From positions 1,674,001 to 1,738,000 of the forward strand of contig JAQGEQ010000071.1 of assembly GCA_034620365.1 (NCBI GenBank): a DNA stretch of 64,000 nucleotides. The letters are read 5' to 3'. A model generated the notes under the pieces. It did not search any database and had not been told where the DNA came from. It saw only the letters and a program-made list of their open reading frames with translations. The stretch's first letter is position 1. Every line of letters starts with the position of its first letter. The position numbers and the translations under genes are program-made. Shown one piece after another: positions 1 to 10,820 of this stretch. This stretch comes from Pegea sp. RAD2-039. Its lineage: Eukaryota > Chordata > Thaliacea > Salpida > Salpidae.

Positions 1-3000
1 GTCATCAAACAAAAAATGATAAGAATTTTTGTAAAGAGGGTATAATGGAAGTTTACAAAAAGTACAAGTTTAATTTTTGTTCAAGCTCAACAACTGTTTA
101 AAACCAAAATAAAAAAATTTAAATAAAAATAAAAACAATGAATTTGTAAGTCTTACAACTGTTTGATTTCTGTTTAAAAAATTTAACATCTCTTAATCTG
201 TATTTTATTTTTTAAATCTGTTTTTTTTAATTTGACATCAGTCAAAAGCAAATGAAATATCTGATTCATGACTTTTTCCCTGGCAAGATAACTTAAAACA
301 ATAAACTGATTACAAAAATAAGTCTTCTAAAAAGGATATTCAGATCTTTCACTTCGTGTTGCTTTATATTACTATAAATGTTGAAGCAACAGTTCAACCA
401 TCTTCATTTTTCAATCTTAGTAAATCACTTTTTTTACTTTTTTCGATTATGATAATCAAATCATTTTCTCACATTTATCAAATCTTTCAAAAATTAAAGC
501 AAAAAGCATTATTATTTGAAATTACTTTTAGAAATTTGATGGAGTTGTTACTTATAGTTTAAGAACTAACAAACTTTGTGTGAAAATAAATTTTCAAATT
601 TTCAAATCAAATTTAAGATTATAGCAAGATTTATTGATGCAACAAAATTAATCATAATTCCATTCTTATTGTTTTCATAAACTTTAAATAGAAATAATCT
701 ATTATTTATAAACTTCATTCAAATTTGATTCGATAATTAAATAAATGAAACAAATTGCAATATATTTCATAGGTCGTTTTTTTTCTTTTTTTCAAGGTAG
801 TGTTTTGGTCAAATAAGAAACAACTTTGAATTAAATTCAAACCCTTGTAGTTTTTGATGATGTAATTTTTAACTAAAGCTACATTAAAGCCGTTGAACTT
901 TCTGTTTTATAAACATCATAAATTCAGCTGAAAGCTCGTTTCAGGTGGAAGCCAAGATGACTGATTACTATAAAACAAGACTTTTTGTCTCGTGGTGATG
1001 AAAATATTTCTTTTGTTCAAATCTTTTACCGAAGTGAACAAAAAATATCAAATACAAATAGTTTTAAGATAAAACATTTAAAAAGATAATTTTTGTTGAG
1101 TAGCAGAACTAAATTGTTAAATCTTATTTATTATGAAAAGTTTAAACGAAATTATTTGATTATTTCTATAGTTCAAGTTTCATTAGTTTGTGTGTAGCTA
1201 GAACCTATATATTGAGCTATACCGTTTCAATCATCCTGTGGCTCAATTTCTGTATAGATTTCAACAATGTTCAACAGAGCCTAGCTTATCATTTTGGAAT
1301 CTTTTTATAACTTGCTGATCAATAAGATAAATAACTTAAGCTTTGGTGGTCAAAAGTATTAAAGACTCGTTTTAAGTTTTTTAAAGCAGCTCGCGGCTAA
1401 ATACTAAGCATTTATACTTCAAGAAAACTTCACACATGTGATTTTTAGAGACACAATTTACTATAACTGCAGTTAGCTTCGACGTGAGCCACTTTTATAG
1501 ATAAAGTGATTATGTTTCTTGAGCATTGTTTGTAAAATAAATAAATCAATATTTAATTTTAAGTTTTCAAATTTACGCAGTTTTGAATAACTCTTGATTA
1601 ATGTCAATTTAAATTTAATATCTTTATTTGTAAAAGTAGCAACTTCTTTTGAGTCACTGTTTTTTAGAAGTCCGTGTTTAAACTTAGTTTATACGAAAGA
1701 GACCTTCTACTGCATCTAACCAAATCACCTACTTAGATAATAAATTATGTGCTTCTCAAAAAAGAAAATTTGTTCAATGTTGTGTGATAATTAAACTTTT
1801 GTAAATTACTGTTGTCAATAAATTTCATTTCAAGGCCATAATGTCAAATTATTCTAAAAAATATTTTTTTGTAAATTTACAAACATATAGGCTTAAAACA
1901 AGTAGAGATTACTATACAGCTCTGGTGTATCTTCACTTACTTTTGATTTTTTTATTTAGTTCTCGAACTGTTAGCAATTTCTTTCTATTGTTGAATTTAA
2001 TGATCAACGTAGTTGCTTATTCTGCAGTAAATCTAACTCTGTATTTGATAAATATTAAAGCAATGAATACTTCTACACCAACAACAAACAAGCGGTCCCA
2101 TAAACTCTTGAGCAGCTAAACTTCTTTTTCACTCTCAGTTTTCAAGATCTAATGATTTTTCAACTGACTTTCTTATTACTTAACTAAATGATCATGATAA
2201 TAAGTTAAAAATACTTTTGATAAATTCTTTTAAGTTACAAGTAATGTAATCAAGCTTCTAATTGGCCGTATTTACAAAAAGTAATATAATAACTTCTTCC
2301 AGTCATTTTTAATAACATTTTGATCAAATCCTGAACCTTATAACTGATTGCTTTCTAGCTTCACAAGATTTCTAAGACATAATATTTTGTATCTTTTGCA
2401 GAAAACTATACAAGTAAGATATAAAAGCTATTAACAAGTCCTTTCTTTTTTTCTGTAGAGAAGACTAAACATGAAAAATAAATTTATTAATATCTAAGTT
2501 TAACTTCACCAACTACTCATGACAAATATTGGGCTGATAGATTTATTACAATTTCATAATTTATAAGAAAATTAATCATTTTTTAAATAACGTTTCGCCT
2601 TCAAGAAAACAATCGTACATCTTTTTGTTAGTATTAAATATTTTTCGGGAAAAGATAGTGAAACAAAGTATAACAAGCTTCAGCAAATACTAATTTTATT
2701 TTAGAAAATCAAACAATCTTAATTAGGATCTTTTCAAATATTAGAACCGTTATGTGAGTCAAAGTTACTCAGTAAATTGGTAGAAGAAACTTATGAATAT
2801 AAGGGCTCTGATTTTTCACCTAGGTTTTCTATAGTTATTTAAAGTTTTATCAGTTATAACGCTTTGATTTAAACTTTATAATTTTATACTATTAAATAAG
2901 AATTGTTTTTAAACATGATCATTGTTTGTAGATTTATAGCGCTTATTTTGATTCAAGTAAATCAAATGGTTGTGAAAGAAATTATATTGCTATTCTAAAA

Positions 3001-4489
3001 TTATTAATCTATATTTAGTAATAATTGTAGAAGCAAATCGTAATTATTCATCCAGAAGCTCTCTAGGTTCGATTTAACTCTTGGTAAACATTTCTTATAC
3101 AAACTTTTTTCGATAGAAAATTCATATTACTATATACTATAAAAATTGAAAACGTACCAATAAAAATAGCAAACAAAATGATCATCAATTTATATAGATA
3201 TGATTCTATTCTATCAAGTTTTTCAGCAAACAACAAAACAATTTAAACAATAAAATAAGTTTAGTAAAAAGCTAAATAAACTTATTCAGACTATAGATAT
3301 AATATTTATTAATACTAGCTTTTGATATCCAGAACATATTTTCGAGAGCAAGTTAAAGAGTTGTGGGTTCTTTATTTTGTAACAAATAGAAGAAATATAA
3401 ATATTCAATTGATTACATGAGTAGTTTTTTATAGTAACAAAACAAAACAGCTCTTGATTCTAAAATATCTGAAAAAATGTTTTTTAATTTGTCTATATAT
3501 AAAAAATTACAGCTTTTTTGAAAATGAAAATGATTAAGTATATTTTTTAAATACTTTATGAAACATATAAAAAGACATTTTTTGATTATTATTATTGTTT
3601 GATTCATGTAATAAGATTGTCAATTAATTTGTTTTTTTTTTATTGAACCAAGTGTAAACATTTGAAACGTGAAAACTTTGATTTAATGTTTTCACCGCTC
3701 ATTATATTCATAAACAACAGTTTTTACTTTGAGATAATAAAATAGATCAACCATTCTAGTCACTTTCATATGTCATTGTAAATAAAGATTCTATTCTATA
3801 ATTTAAATATTATAAATCATTATTTTGATTCGCATTCAATATATTATATAAGTTAATTGTTAAAAAATAGTTTGTTAGTAAAATCATTTTATTTAAACTT
3901 TACTATATTAACTACCAAAAAATATAAACTTAAACTAATGAAAGTTAAAAGTTATTCTAATCACTTAAATCTCATAAAAACTATCATTTTGAACTCAAAA
4001 GTTAATCAACTAATTTACCAAACAAATGTATCAAAAATAAACTCTCATTAAACCAAATTGTAGCAGACACCGTATCAACAAAATGTAGCAGAAACCTACC
4101 ACAATGGTAGTGTGTTAACTGCTAAAAAGTTAAATGGTACACATTGAGCGATAAAGTGATTAAATTATCGATTTTACATGGTTTGTAACTTAAATCAAAT
4201 TCATTTACTTTCAGAGCATTTGGAGGATTTATAGTGTTAAGCCTCATTATTGTTTAGCTACCTTATCTTATAAATAAAGGCAAAGCTTCCAAATATAAAG
4301 ACCATAATAAATTTAGTCACTTGAACTTTATTTGGACAATTTGCCAAATTATCGAACAACTTTTGCGGATTATACATGATTTAATTATTTAAGAATTGAA
4401 ATCAAATTCCAGTATATTTCAACCAAGGTAGCGATTATTAAAAATATTGCTAAAATGTAATTGCAAAATTAAACAATCTTAAAAATGTT

Positions 4490-5060
4490 ATTTATTTATA
4501 GCAATAAACGTAAAGGAGGCTGCCTGAAAGGAGTACTTCTCGCTAATACACATTATCACAGATAATGCCTATTATATGTTACTAAGTTAGAAATATAGAA
4601 AGAAAAAGATGTAACACTTGGTATTTCAGTAGTCACCATACAATATAACAGTGAACAATTACATAGAATGTTAATAATATAAAAAAGGTGTAACGTGCGT
4701 CGTCTGAGCTAATATAACTTGAAGGATGGACTAATGGAAAAGAAAGTATCTAATTGAAGGTCAACTATATTATGAATAATTTTAAAAATAAGAATTTAGT
4801 CGTGTTTAATCCGTCGAATTTTCAAAGTATCTAAATTTATGAAGCTGAGACAATGTTTATAACTATCGTATTTAATATTAAGTTTCCTGCATACCAATCT
4901 CGTAAATGTTGCCTGAACAGATTCTTTTTCTTTATATTACCAATTTGATATGGCATCCATGCACTGAATGCACATTCAAGAATTGTATGTACGTACAATT
5001 TGAAGAGATTGATAACAAAGTATGGGTCATTAGAGCTAGAGGCCTTTACAATAAAGTAAA
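4490..5060 (-). mobile_element. CR1/L2-like LINE fragment (3' part of reverse transcriptase ORF)
   Basis: Read on the minus strand from about 5050, the conceptual translation gives SNDPYFVINLFKLYV, then HTILECAFSAWMPY, matching the conserved 'RDP..L..LYK.YVRPILEYA...W.PY' block after the reverse transcriptase palm in CR1/L2-clade non-LTR retrotransposons. Further on, YKHCLSFINLDTLKIRRIKHD and a following LIFKIIHNIVDLQLDTFF fit the usual 'YEERL..L.L.SLE.RR.R.DLI..YKI..G..D.....FF' segment. The frame is broken by stops and small shifts and no 5' part is present, so this is a dead, 5'-truncated insertion. Clade is inferred from motif spacing; related Jockey-superfamily clades are possible. Boundaries are approximate. 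Confidence 0.7.
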
Positions 5061-6499
5061 GAAAAATAATTGATATAGAAAAAATTTAGAAAGATGTGTG
5101 AACTAAAGTTATTTCAACAAAAATCAATTTTTTAATCACTTATATTAATTAATGTTGTGTAGTAATTGATGTTGAAATTTCGACTATTGTTTCTTTTCAT
5201 AAACTTCTAAATATAGGAATAGTTTAAAGCTTTTTTAACATTATTATCATTCGCTTAAAATGCAAAAAAAGTGCTTAATGATACAAATATAACCAAAACT
5301 AAAACTTTTATGTACTTTTATAGATTTGAGATTTATGTAAGCCTTAGGAATTGTACTAATGATGATTAATGTAATATGTACCACTATGAAACAACTAGTT
5401 TCTTGTAGACTCATATACAATTTTTTTAACCATACATAATTGCTTTTACTGTTTACACACAACAAACTGTATATCATATAATAACCCTAAATGTTTTCAG
5501 AAATTAAAAAAGCCTCTAAATTATTTAAATATTTTTGGACGATAGATTTGATCTTAATCAATATGTTTAATAAAAAATATGTCACTTATCTAGAATATCA
5601 AGGTATGACACGATCATAAACACAATTCTTTTTAATTTTAAATTTTTGTTAATCTTTCATAAAAAATTCTAACATAAAAATTTGTAACCTTTTAATAACC
5701 TAGGCTTTCGTGAATTTTTTTCAGCAACAAAAATGTTTTTGAAATTTTTTGTTCAAATGGTTTTCGTAGAAGTTTGCTTCGTCAAAGTGATACAAGTTCA
5801 ATAATTTTTTTAAGTAAATAAAACTTTTTTGATAGATAAAAGTATCTTTATATAATGAACTAAAGTACTAAATTAAAAAGTTCTATTTGATTTACCTTTT
5901 TCTATTTACTATTTCATAAAGCTATGTGTAATTTTAACGTTTGCTTAACGTCTAAGATAGAACGAATAGAACTCGAGCGTACATGTTTATACTATTTTAA
6001 ATTTGTATTATTTGATTAAAAAGTTTTTGTATTGATTTTTTATTATTTTTGTTGCAGAAATAAAAACGTATGCATCATCAGTTGTACATTACATTTTAAT
6101 AAAAATAATTGTTTTCTAAGTTCTAAAATTTAACATAAATTTATTGGTCGCTTGTGTCGCTGTTATGTTATAAAAATAAATTTGAATATTTAGCAGCTTT
6201 TTAATTTGGACAATGTTTAAGGCTAAATGCATCGTTGCAGAAAATACTGAATTTTATAAAATATTAAAAGAGATTTACTTTTAAAACCTTTATTTCTAGA
6301 ATCAATTCCATAGCTATATTTTGCTTTTATAAGATTTTTATAATGCAATGTAAACTTAATGCAGTATAACAAGTTACTTATTATCAGGTTTATTTATGTT
6401 TAATTCGGTTTCAAAAATATTAGAAGCTTTTTTTCAAATTTTAGTTACAAAAATGAGTTTGTTTCTATTCCTTTACACATTATGTTACTTTATCTATTG

Positions 6500-6800
6500 G
6501 CTGTGTTTTGTAGACCAAAGCAGTAGGTTACAAAAAGTTGAGAGACACACCTTATGCTTGTCTCCACGTGGGATTTGATAGTATTAGAGAGCTGCATGAG
6601 CCGGATTGTTCTTTAGATCTACTGCTTGGTTATACTGTCCAGTGACATTGGTCAGTTTAATCGAGGACAGCAGGTCTTTTGTATGGTTTTACTCTCATAT
6701 CATTTGTTTCTCCAGAAGTAACTACAATCACTGTTTGCTTATGGTTGAGGAGGATATTTTCCGCTCTTGTTAGCTCGAGGTGGTTTATACTCGAGGGCAT
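6500..6800. repeat. Unexplained higher-complexity block, possible decayed repeat
   Basis: This block is visibly richer in G+C and sequence complexity than the DNA on either side. No frame stays open across it and I recognise no protein motif, tRNA-like boxes or terminal inverted repeats. It may be a remnant of a repeat family or a noncoding RNA or regulatory element upstream of the aminotransferase gene. I cannot decide between these from one copy. Confidence 0.25.
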
Positions 6801-7647
6801 ACTTTTATCCTAATCTGAGAATGTATTATTTTTTCTAAAATGGTTTGTTTAAAATTAAGGCTTAGAATATATTTCTAGGAACTTTTTGTATTATCGGTTT
6901 TTATAGTGTAAATAATACATAAATTTCATCTTAGGTACTTTTTACTACTTGAATCTTTTTAATTTCACAAAATATATTTGCAAGTTTTTTAGCAATATTT
7001 GAATTTAGTACCAATTTACTTTCAACGCATTTGTTCCAAACAAAATTTCAACAAATGTCAAAAACTTTCTTTTTTATATATTTTATTTTTGCCTCTTCAG
7101 TTTTCCTATTCTTTGTATATTAATTATGTTAAATTGTTATAATGAAGAACTTTTCATTATCTTATCCTCATATTATTTTATTTTTGTTTATTATAAGAGC
7201 TGTAGAACTTCTCACTCGCAGCTATACGTTGATTAAAATAGATAAACATTCTATTGAATAATTTCAATTAATCTTCAATTAAACAGTTTTAATTCTGTAA
7301 GTTCAATTATTATTGTTTTAATTAGCTTCTATCAATAATTAGATTTTATAGATATATTTATTTTTTTAAACAAAAACCTTTCTTTAAATTAAAAAAATAA
7401 TATGTTTACATTTACATTTTATTTAACCAGATTCATACATTCTATTAGATGAGAGTTTTATTTCAAAGTTTTTATTAAAAGTATACTTTAATATGATTAC
7501 TCTATCATAAAGCTTAACTATCATGCTGAATTTTTTCTAAAATTGCAATAAAGATGATTTAAGGGAAGATTGAAATGTAATCTATAATAATTATATTTTT
7601 TATAGACTAAGGGTTTGTTGCAGTGAATTTCTATATATTTTGGAAAA

Positions 7648-10254
7648 ATGAACTTTCAAAGGTACAACTCATTTTGCATCAGATATGGATTAGTTTATTA
7701 GTTTTCATGGAAGATTTTTTTAAATTAATAAATTTAAATAAACTTTTTAAATAAAATTACTTCTACTTTATATAATAATACTCATTTTGTGGGTTGAATA
7801 GTTTATAAAATCAAAATAATAATACTCATCTCTATAGTGATTACTTCTTAGTATTATAAATAGTAAATGAAAACTGTTACATGTTACTTTCAGGTTTATA
7901 AGTAGAATAAGTTGTGCAAGAAAGCAATCTCCAATAAGGTTAGAAATTATGTTTACTTTTAATTGAATTTATTTTAAAAACTATAATAAGCTATTAATCA
8001 GCCAACTAATTTATAGATTGACAACAAAGATTGCACAAGACAACCCTCACTTTATCAATATGGCTAGTGGTATGCCAAACTCCAGTAAATTTCCTTTTGA
8101 TCAAATTGAAATGACTTTAAAAGATGGAAAGCAACTTAGTCTTTCTGGCATCAATATGGAAAGAGCTTTACAATACTCTCCAACTCCAGGGTAAATGTTT
8201 GTAAAAATATAATAATCATTTATTTTTATGTTCATTTTAACTTCAAATGAAAATTATTTTGTTGCTTTAGGATTTCATCTCTGTTAGACTGGATTTACAA
8301 AATTCATGAAAAGTATCATAACCCACCTATAATGAAAAGTGATCCAAATGGATTTGAAGTTGTTGTTACTACTGGAAGTCAAGATGGGCTGATGAAAATC
8401 TTTGAAATGCTGATATCACCTGGTGACAACATTCTTATGGATAATCCTTGTTACTCTGGAACTCTAGCAGCTGTAATACTCCAAATTGAACTCAATTTTG
8501 CTTAAAATTTAGAAACATTATTTATTTGAAATTTGTATGAAGGTTGGACCGATGCCATGTAATAAATTACCTGTTGAAACTGATGGATGCGGTTTAATTC
8601 CAAGTTCTCTTCAAAAAGTTCTCAGTCAATGGCATCCTGATGAATCTTTAGATTCTAGTTCATCAATACCAAAAGTCTTGTATACAATTCCAAATGGTAG
8701 CAACCCAACTGGAGCTAGCACAAGTGAAAGTCGAAAGAAAGAAATTCTAGAAGTAAATCAAACATTACTCGATTACTTTTTTATTTAATTATATTTTGTA
8801 ACTTTCAATATCTATTTTTACTTTTACAGATAGCAAAACTGTATGATATAGTTATTATTGAAGATGATCCATACTATTTCATACAATTTGAGGTATTTTG
8901 ACTTTAGGACTCTAGTATTGATGATATTTCTTTTTTATTTATACAATTTTTTTAAATCAAAGGATTCTATTCCATCTTATCAATCAATGGATACTGAAGG
9001 AAGGGTCATAAGAACTGATTCTTTTTCTAAGGTAAGAAAATAGTGATTAACTTCTTTTTTCTGATGATAACATAAAATTAACTTTTTTAATGTTTCAATT
9101 AGTATCTACCCATTATTTTTTTAATTGTTTTATATTCTGAATATCTGGTCGATTTAAAGTTTAAGATTTTGATTAGATTTTATCATCTGGTATGAGATTA
9201 GGATGGGTAAGCGGAGCAAAACCATTTATTGACAGAATTGTGCTTCACCAGCAAGCATCAACGCTTCACACAAGTACTTTAACTCAAGTACGTTTGTTGC
9301 AACATTTCTTACAATTACAAATCACTTGAATAAGATGTCCATAGAATATTTTGTTAATGAAATAATAAGATATAAAGAAGGATATTTTAAGCTGCCAATC
9401 ACTTTATTGTAATCAGGCAGGAATTGCCAGCTTATTTTTGACTAGCATTTGTTAGTTCGGAGTATATTGTTTCATTTATTTGAACTTTGTTTATCTTTCA
9501 ACTTTGACAGATTAATTGTTCACTAAAACTTTACTATAGCCAAACCATACTACACGTTGGACACTCTATTATATAGCATATAAGTACATTGATCTCAATA
9601 AGTAGACTAAATAGACTTGTTAGAGTATTATATAGCTTTACTTCTTGTATTTATTTTTTGAATGTTTTTACGTGTAGATGATGGCAAGCAGCCTTCTAGA
9701 TTATTGGAAACTGGAGGGTTTTGATAGTCACGTTGAAAATGTTAAATTATTGTATCAATCACAACGTGATATCATGTCAAAATCACTTAACAAGCATTTA
9801 AAAGGTTGAATTTTCATCAAAATGTTGAAAATCTAACAAATTAGTTGGTAGACTTTGCTGAGTGGGATGAACCAAAAGGAGGAATGTTTTTTTGGATCAA
9901 ACTCAATGGAGTATCAGATACCACAAAACTGATCAATGAAAAAGCTTTCAAGGAAGAGATAATTATGCTTCCAGGAAAAGTGTTTGAAGTTGATTCAAAT
10001 GTTACAACTTCAAGTTATATAAGAGCCAGTTATTCTACCGTTAGTGAAGAAAATATTGATAAGGTATGTTGCTTATAAAAGTAATATTTTAAAGATTTCC
10101 TCATTAGTATAAAACAATCTTCTTTATAAACCAAGTTTTTTTTCTTAGAAGAGAATCTTTACAAAAGATCTGCTTAAGTTGAATCATAAAATTTTCTTTT
10201 TTCAAATATTTTTAGGCATTTGAAAAATTGGCCATTATTCTCAAGAATTTGTAA
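7648..10254 (+). CDS. AADAT: Kynurenine/alpha-aminoadipate aminotransferase (KAT II type)
   Basis: PLP-dependent fold-type I aminotransferase that transaminates 2-aminoadipate in lysine breakdown and kynurenine to kynurenate; the mammalian enzyme is mitochondrial. Exons: 7648-7661, 7894-7938, 8017-8190, 8271-8472, 8543-8752, 8830-8892, 8963-9031, 9177-9287, 9678-9804, 9852-10063, 10216-10254. They join to 421 codons plus stop (human 425) with phase kept throughout. The start is a 14-nt exon, MNFQ plus a split Arg, matching human MNYAR. Family landmarks are SPIR near residue 20, ALQYSPTPG, YTIPNGSNPTG, IEDDPYY, and DSFSK with the Schiff-base lysine at about residue 259, followed by SSGMRLGW. 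The end of exon 9 to exon 10 uses a 47-nt intron with acceptor at 9851; a nearer AG at 9844 would break the frame. The gene converges with the coiled-coil gene downstream. Confidence 0.95.
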
Positions 10255-10820
10255 ATTTATGTTAAAGTAAGAAAAAAAGAAAGTTTATCTTCACCACTGC
10301 AATTCTTTGTTTTGCTTTATTGCTTATTGAGTTTCTAATTATGAAAATTATTTCAAAATTTTAAATCAATTGATTAATCAGCTAAATGTTTGATGAGAGT
10401 TTGGGTTTTTGGGATAATAATCTTAAAGTTGAAAATCATCAACTTTTTTGTTTGTATTTTTATCAAATTGTACTCATACTTTTACGTTAATGTATTCACA
10501 TCATTTGAACCTTTAATCTTATATTTTGAACTTTTTGATGTACACAAGCATTCAATTATATTTATTTTGTTATATTGCTGGAAACTCATTGAATAAAAAT
10601 ACTAAGATGTGCCAAATTTGTTATTTACATCATATAAATAATTTTAAGATTTAAATGAATTTTAAAACTATAAAAGTTAGAAAATGAGTTTTACAGCTAA
10701 GCATTAATGAAAGAAAAGATAAGCTAGAAAATAAAAATAGAAAACCAGAGTTGTTAAATAAACACTTGGATAAAACCATTGGATAAAAATTTCAAACATT
10801 CAAGTAGAAGACAGTCTTAT
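10255..10820. other. Convergent intergenic region / 3' UTRs
   Basis: This stretch lies between the stop codon of the plus-strand aminotransferase and the stop codon of the minus-strand coiled-coil gene. It must hold both 3' UTRs. An AATAAA at 10592-10597 could serve the aminotransferase; its reverse-strand counterpart TTTATT at 10561-10566 could serve the opposing gene, which would make the two transcripts overlap at their ends. I see no coding sequence. Confidence 0.5.

Larger units (their letters stand above)
1..7647. other. AT-rich intergenic region
   Basis: I find no convincing coding exon here. Open frames are short, lysine/phenylalanine-rich and typical of chance frames in DNA of this composition. 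Two things stand out: a decayed LINE fragment at about 4490-5060 and a less AT-rich block at about 6500-6800, both listed separately. The last few hundred bases should contain the promoter and 5' UTR of the aminotransferase gene starting at 7648, but I see no clear TATA box or initiator. Confidence 0.6.

Noticed and set aside
1841-2119. 92-codon plus-strand frame
   Set aside because: Hydrophobic and Asn/Leu-rich, as expected from AT-rich DNA; no domain and no conserved start or splice context.
6396-6578. 60-codon plus-strand frame
   Set aside because: The first part is Phe/Leu-rich chance AT sequence running into the unexplained block; no domain, no splice partners.
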